DNA from: Bacteroidia bacterium
Lineage (GTDB): Bacteria; Bacteroidota; Bacteroidia; Flavobacteriales; Flavobacteriaceae
Direction: 5' to 3'
DNA length: 64,000 nt
NCBI GenBank assembly: GCA_030427735.1
Contig: JAUIBP010000007.1
Span: forward strand, 115,314 to 179,313
Below the pieces are notes generated by a model. It was not told the DNA's origin, did no database searches, and saw nothing but the letters and a program-made list of their open reading frames with translations. Shown piece after piece: positions 26,041-34,283 of this stretch (positions within the stretch are counted from its first letter, which is position 1; every line of letters starts with the position of its first letter). The position numbers and the translations under genes are program-made.

Positions 26041-26062
26041 CTAAACAATCGGTTAGAAATAA
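26041..26062 (-). promoter_or_regulatory. Candidate TetR operator upstream of the peroxiredoxin-like gene
   Basis: This is the second exact copy of the 22-nt site at 24553-24574 (core CTAAACAATCGGTTAG), 31 nt upstream of the start codon. Confidence 0.7.
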
Positions 26063-26398
26063 ATTGTAACTTTAACATGTTTTATGATTTTATAACTATT
26101 TTAGTTAATGGCTGATAGGCAAATGATTGTTTTTAAAAGAAATGCAGTTACAGATGCGTTTTCAAAAATTAAATATTACAGTTTATATGTGGAGCATTGA
26201 ATTATTTTTTAAAATTTAAAGTAAAAAATAATGGTGTTGCTCTGCTTTCAAAAGTATTAGAAACAGCATTAAAGTTTCAATAATTATTCGATATTTGCCA
26301 AAACCAATTGAATGTAAATAGGCTCAATAGCTTTATGTGTTTTACTGTACTGCTATATTGCTTACAATCAGCTTCAAACGAATTAAACTAACCTATCA
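26063..26398. other. Intergenic region, nothing recognised
   Basis: About 335 bases of A/T-rich sequence between divergent genes. I see no gene, RNA, hairpin or clear -7 box here. Confidence 0.5.
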
Positions 26399-26965
26399 TT
26401 GAAACTACGACATAACCAACCTGCTTTGCTTCTAATAGATGTTCAAAAAGGATTTTTAGACGAAAACTATTGGGGTGGAAGCAGAAATAACAAACAGGCG
26501 GAGCAAGTTTGCGGAATTCTATTAGATACCTGGAGAGCTTTAAATTTGCCTGTATTTCATATACAACATAGTTCTAGCGTCACAACTTCTAAACTTCATA
26601 AATCTAATCCAGGATTTGCCTTTAACGATGTTGTAACGCCATTACCTAACGAACCTATCATTACAAAACAAGTCAATAGTGCTTTTATTGGTACCAATCT
26701 AAAAGCTCAGTTGGATACTTTAAAAATTAACACGTTGGTAATTGTAGGATTAACCACCAACCATTGTGTATCTACTACAGCACGTATGGCCGGAAATTTT
26801 GGGTTTAAAACGTATGTTGTTTCAGATGCTACAGCAGCCTTTAACCGTTTAGGTATTAATGGCGAAAGTTACGATGCCGAACTCATTCACTTAACAGCTC
26901 TAGCCAATTTAAATGAAGAATTTGCAACGGTATGTACATCCGCTGAGCTTTTGGAATTTTTGTAA
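26399..26965 (+). CDS. Cysteine hydrolase of the isochorismatase family
   Basis: A 188-residue enzyme with the isochorismatase-like triad: Asp14 in LLLIDVQKGF, Lys90 in IITKQVNSAF and the nucleophile Cys123 in TTNHCVSTTARMAG. The fold hydrolyses amide or ester bonds of small molecules (nicotinamide, N-carbamoyl compounds, ureidoacrylate, isochorismate); the substrate is not evident. The start is a TTG at 26399, because the conserved first strand begins only six residues later and no ATG is available. It is a monocistronic unit by spacing. Confidence 0.85.
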   Translation: MKLRHNQPALLLIDVQKGFLDENYWGGSRNNKQAEQVCGILLDTWRALNLPVFHIQHSSSVTTSKLHKSNPGFAFNDVVTPLPNEPIITKQVNSAFIGTNLKAQLDTLKINTLVIVGLTTNHCVSTTARMAGNFGFKTYVVSDATAAFNRLGINGESYDAELIHLTALANLNEEFATVCTSAELLEFL

Positions 26966-27091
26966 ATAAAACTACTTAGTGTTACTATAGTTTGTGCTAT
27001 TAATTAGGTAAGACAAGTCACGAAAATGCCTGTAAAATAGCTATTGCACATATATTTCTAAATAACTAAAACTAAATATTAAACCAAATCT

Positions 27092-27718
27092 ATGAGAATT
27101 ATTAAAATTACTTTGTTCTGTATTGCTTTATTAACCTTGAATAACTGTGCTTCGGGATATAAAACTATAGCGCCCAAAACAATAAATTATGTTTCTGCTA
27201 CAGAGAAAGATAGTATAAAACTAGAATATAAATATGATGTATTGTATAAGCGCTACGAAAAAAAAGAAGTAAAAAAAGGTGTAAAAGTAGTAGCTGTTAA
27301 AATTACAAACAACTCCAAAAAAGATATCAAGTTCGGTAAGGATGCTGTTTTAATTTACGAAAATGGTAGTACGGTAATGGTCATGGATAATGATAAAGTG
27401 TTTTCGACAATAAAACAAAATCCAGCTATTTATTTGTTATATTTATTATTAACACCTATTAATTTATATACTACCGATACCAACTCTAATGGTTTACAGG
27501 AAGAAACTAGTAGTTTTCCTATTGGTCTTATTTTAGGGCCAGGAATAGCCGGTGGTAATATGATTGCAGCTAGTACGGCCAATAAGAAATTCAAAACCGA
27601 ATTAGAAGAATACAAAATTCATGGTCAGATTATAAAGCAAGGCGAAACCAAATACGGACTTATAGGGATTAAGTCTGATACTTTTGAAGCTTTAAATCTT
27701 GCAACAAGATCTAATTAA
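27092..27718 (+). CDS. Conserved lipoprotein of unknown function
   Basis: A 208-residue protein with a lipoprotein signal (IALLTLNNC). Residues about 30-100 form strands with a conserved basic patch (KRYEKKEVKKGVKVVAVKI TNNS region), then a short hydrophobic stretch near 113-122, a glycine-rich hydrophobic segment at about 144-160 (GLILGPGIAGGNMIAASTAN), and a C-terminal QGETKYGLIGIKSD strand. It resembles flavobacterial envelope proteins annotated only as hypothetical. I do not recognise a domain and assign no function. A terminator follows at 27774. Confidence 0.7.
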   Translation: MRIIKITLFCIALLTLNNCASGYKTIAPKTINYVSATEKDSIKLEYKYDVLYKRYEKKEVKKGVKVVAVKITNNSKKDIKFGKDAVLIYENGSTVMVMDNDKVFSTIKQNPAIYLLYLLLTPINLYTTDTNSNGLQEETSSFPIGLILGPGIAGGNMIAASTANKKFKTELEEYKIHGQIIKQGETKYGLIGIKSDTFEALNLATRSN

Positions 27719-27773
27719 GAAGATTGTTTTTTGATTATGCTGGTAGTAGCTCACTAAAATGTTTGAAGTTTAA

Positions 27774-27806
27774 ATATCGAGGGTTAAAAGCTCTCGATAT
27801 TTTTTT
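27774..27806 (+). terminator. Rho-independent terminator
   Basis: ATATCGAGGG pairs with CTCTCGATAT across a 7-nt loop (one mismatch) and is followed by six T residues. It lies 56 nt after the lipoprotein stop. Confidence 0.88.
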
Positions 27807-27925
27807 GTTTAATCTTGCCTGTCGGTAGATAGATTTTAAGTTTTATACACTTATGAAGAATGAAGAATAAAGATTTTTATACGTTAAATTTTTTATACTT
27901 AAGTATCGTGTTTTATCATTTTTAA

Positions 27926-27933
27926 TACCTTTG
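27926..27933 (+). promoter_or_regulatory. -7 box of the metal-uptake operon
   Basis: TACCTTTG is a perfect match to the Bacteroidota TAnnTTTG -7 box. It ends 4 nt before the GTG start at 27938, so the transcript would be leaderless or nearly so. Confidence 0.55.
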
Positions 27934-27937
27934 TAAG

Positions 27938-28360
27938 GTGTTTAAGCAAATCTTACATAAAGTACTAAGCATTAATTTAGCCTGTTTGCTGTTTATTACA
28001 ACAGCATCATTTGCTATACAAAAGCATTATTGTCACGACAATTTAATGGATGTTTCTGTGTTCGCTTTTCAGGAAGACGAGGGCTGTGTAGATGAGTTAC
28101 GTTTTGAATCGTGCCATAATACCACAGAAACCGTAAAGTGTTGTATTGATAAGGTTGATGTGTACAATGGGCAGGATATGATTCAGGATCACTTAGACTA
28201 CGATTTAAGTAAGGTGCAAAAAATCTTTTTCACTGCTTTTGTTTATGTACATCTTAATTTGTTTGAAGATGTTACAGATAAACAAATTACCGAAGTTTTA
28301 TACACAGCACCTAGTTTTAATGTCGACAGGCAGGTGTTACATCAGGTATTCCTCATTTGA
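27938..28360 (+). CDS. HYC_CC_PP family protein
   Basis: A 140-residue protein with a signal or membrane segment (LSINLACLLFITTASFA) followed by KHYC (residues 29-32), a lone Cys pair region and the double cysteine KCC (68-69). These are the hallmarks of the HYC_CC_PP family of Bacteroidota, named for those motifs. The terminal PP is not clear here. Such proteins typically sit just upstream of TonB-dependent receptors and heavy-metal proteins, as here. A role in metal binding at the envelope is inferred from cysteines and context. The start is a GTG at 27938; no other start fits the signal sequence. Confidence 0.8.
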   Translation: MFKQILHKVLSINLACLLFITTASFAIQKHYCHDNLMDVSVFAFQEDEGCVDELRFESCHNTTETVKCCIDKVDVYNGQDMIQDHLDYDLSKVQKIFFTAFVYVHLNLFEDVTDKQITEVLYTAPSFNVDRQVLHQVFLI

Positions 28361-28448
28361 TTTTTAAGTTTTTAGTGTTTTGCTAACTGGCGCATGGTAT
28401 ATGTGTTGGAGGCTTATATATTCTATTAACTTAAAAAATAACATAGTG

Positions 28449-30701
28449 ATGAAACACTTATTCTTTGTCTTGTGCCTGTTGCCGTTTTTAGGTTTGGCCC
28501 AAGACACTCTAAAGGGCGAGGTACTCGAAGCGCACGATACCAACCCGTTACCTTTAGCAGGAGCCAATGTGTATTGGCTTAATACCGCAATAGGCACCGT
28601 AACCGATATAGACGGTCAATTCGAGTTGCCTTACAATAGCGCTTATAAACAATTAGTAATCAGTTATGTTGGGTTTACAACCGATACCCTAACCATTACC
28701 TCGGCGGCTAAGGTTTCACATCAGTTGAAGCCAAGCACGAGTTTAGATGCTGTAGAACTCACATCCAGAAAAAAATCGACAAGCATATCCTATTCTAACG
28801 TGCGGCAAGTAATTATCATGAATAGCGATGAGCTACTTAAAGCAGCCTGTTGTAATTTGTGCGAAAGCTTCGAGACCAATCCGTCTATCGATGTTAATTT
28901 TGCCGATGCCCTAACCGGTACGCGCCAAATTAAAATGCTAGGACTGTCTAGCCCTTATATTTTAACTGCTATAGAAAGTGTGCCGTCTATTAGAGGCGCT
29001 GCACAAACCTATGGCTTAAGTTTTATACCGGGTACTTGGGTAGAGAGTATCCAAATCACCAAAGGTGCAGGTAGTGTTATGAATGGTTTCGAAAGTATTT
29101 CTGGCGAAATCAATGCCAAGCTTCAAAAGCCAGTAGAAGATAGTAAACTCTTTGTAAATGCTTATGGCGCCAGTAATGGACGTCTAGAACTCAATACCCA
29201 TTTCAATACAAAACTATCAGATAAATTATTTACAGGTGTGTTGGTGCATGGGAATTTAAGAGATCGTGCCTTTGATAAAAATGACGATACCTTTTTAGAC
29301 ATGCCCTTGTCTAAACAAATCAATGTAATGAACCGTTGGCAGTATGTCGATTTGGATAAAGGTATAGTTAGCTTTCTTAATATCCGCGTTTTAGATGATG
29401 ATAAACAAACTGGTCAGACCGATTTTAATCCGGATACCGATAAGTTTACCATCCGCTATTGGGGTAGCGAAATAGATACACGCCGATTGGATGTATCGGG
29501 GAAATTCAGTTATGCCAATCCAGAGTTAAGCTATCAGAGCATCGATGCGCAAATTAACTATAGCACGCATCATCAAGACTCCTATTTTGGTCAAACCGTA
29601 TATAATATCAATCAGAATAGTGTGTATGCCCGCGCTATTTATAGTTCTATATTAGGGAATACCTTAAATAATTTTAAAACAGGAATTAATTTTTCCCATG
29701 ATCATTACGATGAAACCGTTGGTCTGTATAATAATGCCCAACAGTACGAAAGAGACGAGAATAGTATAGGTGCCTTTTTTGAGTATCATTACGATAACCT
29801 GAATAATTTAAATGTTACGGCAGGCTTGCGTGTAGACCAAAGTAATTTACTCGGGTTGTTTGTTACGCCGCGTTTAAATGTACGGTACATCCCTTGGGCA
29901 AAGGCATCTGTAAAAGCTTCTGTAGGCCGCGGTAAACGCAGTGCCAATATTTTTGCAGAAAACCAGATGATGTTTGCTAGCTCTAGAAGCATTGCTATTA
30001 CTAATGCCAACGGAAAAATCTATGGTCTGGATCCAGAAATAGCATGGAATTACGGACTCTCGTTTATGCAAGGGTTTACGCTTTTTGGTAGTGAAGCCGA
30101 CCTTACCTTGGATGCCTTCAGAACGAATTTTGAAAATCAGGTAGTTGTAGATTGGGAAGACCCATCAAAAGTTCAGTTTTACAACTTAGAGGGGAGTAGC
30201 TACGCTAATAGTTTTCAAGCCGAATTAAATTATAATATTTTAAAAGGTGTCGATTGGCGTCTGGCCTATAAATTTTACGATGTAAAAACGCAATATAGCA
30301 CAGGTAAACTATTGAAGCCCTTAACGTCTAAGCATCGATTTTTCACTAATATAGCTTATGAAACGCCTCATACAGCTAAAGGCGGACAATGGAAGTTCGA
30401 TACGACGTATAACTGGCAAGGCGAACAACGTTTATCGTCTACCGTCAGTAATCCAGCAGCATACCAATTGCCAGAGTATACGCCTACAATAGGCACTCTT
30501 AATGCACAAATTACCAAAGTGTTTTCAGAACATTTCGAAGTATACGTTGGTGGAGAAAATATAACAAATGTGCGCTTAGAAAATCCTATATTAGCAGCCG
30601 ACGATCCGTTTGGAGCGTATTTTGATACCACTTTTGTGTATGGGCCTATATTTGGAAGTACCTATTACGCTGGATTACGGTATAAATTACATCAACACTA
30701 A
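28449..30701 (+). CDS. TonB-dependent receptor with CarboxypepD_reg-like domain (putative metal transport)
   Basis: I start at 28449, where MKHLFFVLCLLPFLGLAQ gives a standard signal peptide; an upstream in-frame start would add 23 residues. The 750-residue protein has a carboxypeptidase-regulatory-like domain (about 20-105), a plug domain (about 130-235, with KMLGLSSPYILTAIESVPS and VESIQITKGAGSVMNGFESI) and a 22-strand barrel ending in an aromatic-rich YAGLRYKL. A CCNLCESF cysteine cluster at about residue 135 is typical of the receptors found with HYC_CC_PP and HMA genes. It imports a ligand, probably a metal or metal chelate, through the outer membrane. Confidence 0.88.
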   Translation: MKHLFFVLCLLPFLGLAQDTLKGEVLEAHDTNPLPLAGANVYWLNTAIGTVTDIDGQFELPYNSAYKQLVISYVGFTTDTLTITSAAKVSHQLKPSTSLDAVELTSRKKSTSISYSNVRQVIIMNSDELLKAACCNLCESFETNPSIDVNFADALTGTRQIKMLGLSSPYILTAIESVPSIRGAAQTYGLSFIPGTWVESIQITKGAGSVMNGFESISGEINAKLQKPVEDSKLFVNAYGASNGRLELNTHFNTKLSDKLFTGVLVHGNLRDRAFDKNDDTFLDMPLSKQINVMNRWQYVDLDKGIVSFLNIRVLDDDKQTGQTDFNPDTDKFTIRYWGSEIDTRRLDVSGKFSYANPELSYQSIDAQINYSTHHQDSYFGQTVYNINQNSVYARAIYSSILGNTLNNFKTGINFSHDHYDETVGLYNNAQQYERDENSIGAFFEYHYDNLNNLNVTAGLRVDQSNLLGLFVTPRLNVRYIPWAKASVKASVGRGKRSANIFAENQMMFASSRSIAITNANGKIYGLDPEIAWNYGLSFMQGFTLFGSEADLTLDAFRTNFENQVVVDWEDPSKVQFYNLEGSSYANSFQAELNYNILKGVDWRLAYKFYDVKTQYSTGKLLKPLTSKHRFFTNIAYETPHTAKGGQWKFDTTYNWQGEQRLSSTVSNPAAYQLPEYTPTIGTLNAQITKVFSEHFEVYVGGENITNVRLENPILAADDPFGAYFDTTFVYGPIFGSTYYAGLRYKLHQH

Positions 30702-30711
30702 ATTTAAACAT

Positions 30712-31059
30712 ATGAAAAACATTTTAGCCATAGTTTTTTTATTAACAAGTGCGGTAACATTGGCGCAAAATAAAACGGCTAAGGCCACAATAGAGGTTAA
30801 TGGCGTTTGCGAGATGTGCGAAGCCCGTATTGAAAAAGCTTGCCTTACAACCAAAGGCGTGAAAGCCGCTAATTGGGATGTGCAATCGCACCAGCTTGCA
30901 TTGGTGTACAACGAAAAGAAAACCGATTTGGAGACCATTAAGCAAGCGGTATTAGACGCTGGCCATGATCTTGTAGATGCTCAAGCCACAGACGAGGCTT
31001 ATAACAGTTTACACGGTTGTTGCCGTTACCGCGATAAAGAAGTCCAGGACGCGCATTAA
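30712..31059 (+). CDS. Periplasmic heavy-metal-associated (HMA) domain protein
   Basis: I start at 30712, where MKNILAIVFLLTSAVTLAQ is a clear signal peptide. The 115-residue protein has a ferredoxin-like HMA domain with GVCEMCEARIEKAC (metal-binding Cys33 and Cys36), then NWDVQSHQLALVYNEKKTDL and a C-terminal tail with a GCC and terminal His. It should bind copper or a similar soft metal in the periplasm. It follows the TonB receptor by 10 nt and completes the HYC_CC_PP / receptor / HMA operon. Metal identity is not determined. Confidence 0.87.
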   Translation: MKNILAIVFLLTSAVTLAQNKTAKATIEVNGVCEMCEARIEKACLTTKGVKAANWDVQSHQLALVYNEKKTDLETIKQAVLDAGHDLVDAQATDEAYNSLHGCCRYRDKEVQDAH

Positions 31060-31069
31060 GTTTAAGTTT

Positions 31070-31107
31070 TAAAATCCGGTGTTGTTTAATATGGCATCGG
31101 GTTTTTT
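31070..31107 (+). terminator. Terminator of the metal-uptake operon
   Basis: AAAATCCGGTG pairs with CATCGGGTTTT (two G-U type pairs) and is followed by T residues. It lies 11 nt after the HMA gene stop. Confidence 0.7.
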
Positions 31108-31577
31108 AGTTGGTAGTTGTTGGTTGTCAGTTGTCAGTTGTCAGTTGTCAGTTGTTGGAATTTGGGTTTTGTAATCGTAAATCGTAAATCGTAAATCTGA
31201 ATTCGAAAATTAGAAATTAGCTGTCATTCAGAGCGTAGCTTGCGAAGTGAAGAATCTCTTCAACCAATACTCTATATTAATAGATGCTTCAGTCGTACCT
31301 CCTTCAGCATGACAAAATTGGTTGTTGGTTGTTAGTTGATGGTTGTCAGTTATCAGTTATTAGAATTTGGATTTTGTTACCGTAACTCTTAACTCTAAAA
31401 TCGTAAATTGGTTGTCTGTTGTCTGTTGTCTGTTGTTAGTTGATGGTTGTCAGTTATCAGTTATTAGAATTTGGATTTTGTTATCGTAAATCGTAACTCT
31501 AAAATCGTAAATATAGAAACTAGTATTTACTAAAATTAATCGTATTAATAGATCAGTTTGGTAAAAACTAATTTTAT
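31108..31577. repeat. Repeat-filled intergenic region before the polysaccharide cluster
   Basis: No gene is visible. It holds three tracts of degenerate heptamers (GTTGTCA, GTTATCA, GTTGGTT) at about 31107-31157, 31319-31366 and 31409-31466. It also holds short TCGTAAA/TAACTCT repeats, and an inward-facing pair of GTCA-hairpin-TCT elements at 31222-31257 and 31282-31314. These are the same families seen throughout the downstream cluster. Confidence 0.85.
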
Positions 31578-31585
31578 TATATTAG
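31578..31585 (+). promoter_or_regulatory. Putative -7 box of wzm
   Basis: TATATTAG is close to TAnnTTTG and lies 15 nt upstream of the GTG start. Similar TAnnTTAG boxes precede the two GT2 genes at 37753 and 40765. Confidence 0.45.
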
Positions 31586-31600
31586 CAGCTATAAAAACCA

Positions 31601-32482
31601 GTGCTATTGTCAACCTCAAAGTCTTCCGAAGCCCCTTGGCTGTATACCATATCATCAAAACATAAGGTTTTAGATTTCAATTTTAAAGAAATTTGGCGCT
31701 ACCGCGATTTGTTGTTACTCTTTGTAAAACGCGATATTGTAACGGTATATAAGCAAACCATTTTAGGACCGTTGTGGTATCTTATTCAGCCGTTGTTTAC
31801 CTCGGTGATATTTACTTTGGTATTCAATAATTTAGGAAATATTCAAACTGGTGGGGTGCCGCCATTCCTGTTTAATTTAGCAGGGATTACGGCTTGGAAT
31901 TATTTTAAGGAATGCCTTACAGGGACATCGGATACCTTTGTGAAAAATCAGAATATCTTTGGTAAGGTGTACTTCCCGCGGGTTATCATGCCTATGAGTG
32001 TTACCATCTCCAACTTATTAAAGTTTGGTATTCAGCTGGCCATATTTTTAGGCTTCTTTATGTATTATTCGTTTACAGGCACCAGTATCGCGATCCATTG
32101 GGCATATCTGCCTTTGTTTCCTGTGTATGTGTTTATGATGGCTTTATTAGGCCTTGGCCTAGGCATGATTTTGTCGTCGTTAACCACCAAATACCGCGAT
32201 TTAACTGTGCTGATAGGTTTTGGGGTGCAGTTGCTCATGTACGTGTCGGCAGTACCTTATCCGGTGGCAGAAGCCCAAGCTAAGTTTCCGCCAATGGTTG
32301 CCCAATGCGTTATCTATAACCCGATTACCCAAATTGTGGAAGGCTTTCGTTTTATGTTGTTACATAGTGGTAGCTTTTCGTGGATAGGCTTTTTAAGTAC
32401 CTTGGCTATTAGTGTGGTGGTGTTTTTGTTGGGCTTAGTGGTATTTAATAAGACCGAGAAGAGTTTTGTAGATGTGGTGTGA
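31601..32482 (+). CDS. wzm: Polysaccharide ABC transporter permease (Wzm-like)
   Basis: A 293-residue ABC-2 type permease. A cytoplasmic amphipathic start (VLDFNFKEIWRYRDLLLLFVKRDI) is followed by six transmembrane segments, with GPLWYLIQPLFTSVIFTLVF after it. This is the Wzm/TagG/KpsM family that moves completed, lipid-linked polysaccharide across the inner membrane together with a Wzt ATPase. The matching ATPase lies 535 nt downstream, separated by an inserted four-helix-bundle cassette. The start is a GTG at 31601; TTG at 31607 is a close alternative. Confidence 0.9.
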   Translation: MLLSTSKSSEAPWLYTISSKHKVLDFNFKEIWRYRDLLLLFVKRDIVTVYKQTILGPLWYLIQPLFTSVIFTLVFNNLGNIQTGGVPPFLFNLAGITAWNYFKECLTGTSDTFVKNQNIFGKVYFPRVIMPMSVTISNLLKFGIQLAIFLGFFMYYSFTGTSIAIHWAYLPLFPVYVFMMALLGLGLGMILSSLTTKYRDLTVLIGFGVQLLMYVSAVPYPVAEAQAKFPPMVAQCVIYNPITQIVEGFRFMLLHSGSFSWIGFLSTLAISVVVFLLGLVVFNKTEKSFVDVV

Positions 32483-32490
32483 TGGAGGCA

Positions 32491-33015
32491 GTTATCTGTT
32501 GTCGGTTATCAGTTGTCTGTTGTTGGGTAAAAAAATGATTTTATAACTTATAAAAATTAGTTAAATAGTAAGTTTGAATATAATATGAAGTCTTATAAGG
32601 ATTTAGACATCTATAATTTAGCATTCGAATATGCGTTAGAGGTTCATCAAATAACTTTGTTACTGCCTAAATTTGAAGTTTACGAGCAAGGTAGTCAAGT
32701 AAGACGGTCTTCTAAAAGTATTAAAGATAATATAGTTGAAGGTTATGGTAGAAAACGATATAAACAAGATTTTATAAAACACCTTGTGTACGCTCATGCT
32801 TCTTTATTGGAATGTGTTTCCCAATTAGAAATGATTCAAGGGCTATACCCAGAAATTGAAGTAGCATTCATTTTAGAAAAATATGATGCGTTAGGCGCAA
32901 AACTTTTTAAGTTTATTAATTATGTTGAAAGTAATTGGAAAACATAAAATCAACCAACAACCGATAACTGATAACTGACAACCGACAACCGACAACCGAC
33001 AACCGATAACCGAAC
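32491..33015 (+). mobile_element. Four-helix-bundle gene flanked by inverted heptamer repeats
   Basis: The left arm (32491-32527) reads as heptamer-like units GTTATCT, GTTGTCG, GTTATCA, GTTGTCT, GTTGTTG. The right arm (32951-33015) is the reverse complement type, with units such as CAACCGA, TAACTGA, CAACCGA. Together they form inverted arms around one gene (32585-32947), and the block separates the otherwise adjacent wzm and wzt genes. This looks like a small inserted cassette. No transposase, target duplication or other mobility gene was found, so the mechanism is unknown. Confidence 0.65.
32585..32947 (+). CDS. Four-helix-bundle protein (S23/IVP family)
   Basis: A 120-residue all-helical protein matching the four-helix-bundle family first seen in 23S rRNA intervening sequences (MKSYKDLDIYNLAFEYALEV, QVRRSSKSIKDNIVEGYGRK, DFIKHLVYAHASLLECVSQL). 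The basic surface (RRSSKSIKDNIVEGYGRKR) suggests nucleic acid binding. Related Avd proteins assist diversity-generating retroelements, but no reverse transcriptase or template repeat is present here. The gene sits inside inverted heptamer-repeat arms between wzm and wzt. Its function outside rRNA is not established; a role in the spread of its repeats is my inference. Confidence 0.85.
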   Translation: MKSYKDLDIYNLAFEYALEVHQITLLLPKFEVYEQGSQVRRSSKSIKDNIVEGYGRKRYKQDFIKHLVYAHASLLECVSQLEMIQGLYPEIEVAFILEKYDALGAKLFKFINYVESNWKT

Positions 33016-33017
33016 AA

Positions 33018-34283
33018 ATGATCATCCTCCAAGCCACAAATATCTCTAAACAATACCGCCTAGGCACCATAGGTACAGGCACTGTAAGTCACGATCTTAA
33101 CCGTTGGTGGCATAAAGTGCGTGGTAAAGACGACCCGTATTTAAAAATAGGTGAAGTGAATAAGCGCGATACCAAAGGTGCGAGCGATTATGCCTGGGCG
33201 CTCAGGGATATAAATTTTGAAGTGCAACAAGGCGAGGTGTTGGGTATTATTGGTAAAAATGGAGCTGGTAAAAGTACTTTATTAAAAATACTATCGCGGG
33301 TAACGAGTCCGACGACGGGCGAAATTAAAACCCGCGGCCGAATTGCCAGTTTGTTAGAAGTCGGTACCGGGTTTCACCCCGAGCTTACCGGGCGCGAAAA
33401 CATTTATTTGAATGGTGCTATTTTGGGGATGACCAAAAAAGAAATCCAAGCCAAAGAAGCCGAAATAATAGAATTTTCTGGTTGTGCCCGTTATGTAGAC
33501 ACCCCTGTAAAACGCTATAGTAGTGGGATGCGCGTGCGATTGGCCTTTGCTGTAGCTGCCTTTTTAGAACCCGATATTTTGGTGATAGACGAGGTGCTAG
33601 CTGTAGGTGATGCCGAATTCCAGAAGAAAGCCATCGGGAAGATGCAGGATATTAGTAAAAGTGATGGTAGGACGGTGTTGTTTGTGAGTCATAATATGGC
33701 AGCGGTTAAAAATTTGTGTACACGAGCTATTGTATTGGAGCATGGACAAACGGTGTTTAATGGTGGAGTGGATGAGGCGATTGATTTTTATTTGAATGCT
33801 AAAAGTGATCGCTTAGCTCTTAGAGATATTAAAAACAGAAAGGGTAATGGTGTCGTAAAAGTAGAGGCAGTGAATGTATTTGGTTTAAATCCGCAACAAA
33901 AACCGCAATCAGGGCAACCTTTTACGATGAGTTTTGATTTAGATAATGGAAAAGGTCTCTCTGCTAAGCACGTTCAATTTGATGTTAGGATAGACGATAG
34001 TGTAGGACAGCGAATTGCTTGGTTGAGTACGTCTTTGTTACATGCTAATCATGCTGAGGCTCCATTACAAGTTCTACAATTTCAAATCGATAAATTAAAT
34101 TTAAATAAAGGAATATATCATTGTACACTTTACGTAAAGGCTGAAAATACGGTTTCAGATTGGATTCAAAATGCCTTTTCATTTGAAGTTGTAGAAGGCG
34201 ATTATTATGGCGCTGGTAAACTTGTTCCTGTTAATCAAAGTAAAATGTTAATCGATTTTAAAGTTAATTATATAGATGTTTAA
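33018..34283 (+). CDS. wzt: Polysaccharide ABC transporter ATPase (Wzt-like) with C-terminal carbohydrate-binding domain
   Basis: A 421-residue ATPase: Walker A GKNGAGKST (about 79-87), ABC signature YSSGMRVRLAF, Walker B ILVIDEVLAVGD and a SHN switch. Residues about 285-421 form a beta-sandwich like the Wzt C-terminal domain, which in characterised O-antigen systems recognises the modified non-reducing end of the chain before export. It partners the Wzm permease upstream. The start codon lies 3 nt after the inverted-repeat arm of the inserted cassette, so that insertion supplies the immediate 5' region. It overlaps the next gene by 8 nt. Confidence 0.92.
   Translation: MIILQATNISKQYRLGTIGTGTVSHDLNRWWHKVRGKDDPYLKIGEVNKRDTKGASDYAWALRDINFEVQQGEVLGIIGKNGAGKSTLLKILSRVTSPTTGEIKTRGRIASLLEVGTGFHPELTGRENIYLNGAILGMTKKEIQAKEAEIIEFSGCARYVDTPVKRYSSGMRVRLAFAVAAFLEPDILVIDEVLAVGDAEFQKKAIGKMQDISKSDGRTVLFVSHNMAAVKNLCTRAIVLEHGQTVFNGGVDEAIDFYLNAKSDRLALRDIKNRKGNGVVKVEAVNVFGLNPQQKPQSGQPFTMSFDLDNGKGLSAKHVQFDVRIDDSVGQRIAWLSTSLLHANHAEAPLQVLQFQIDKLNLNKGIYHCTLYVKAENTVSDWIQNAFSFEVVEGDYYGAGKLVPVNQSKMLIDFKVNYIDV

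Noticed and set aside
28380..28448. Longer N-terminus for the TonB-dependent receptor
   Set aside because: It would place 23 unlikely residues ahead of a standard signal peptide that starts at 28449.
32585..32947. Diversity-generating retroelement (Avd-like accessory protein)
   Set aside because: No reverse transcriptase, template repeat or variable repeat is present; the protein fits the broader S23 four-helix-bundle family.
32585..32947. 23S rRNA intervening sequence
   Set aside because: No rRNA sequence lies on either side; the flanks are the wzm and wzt genes.
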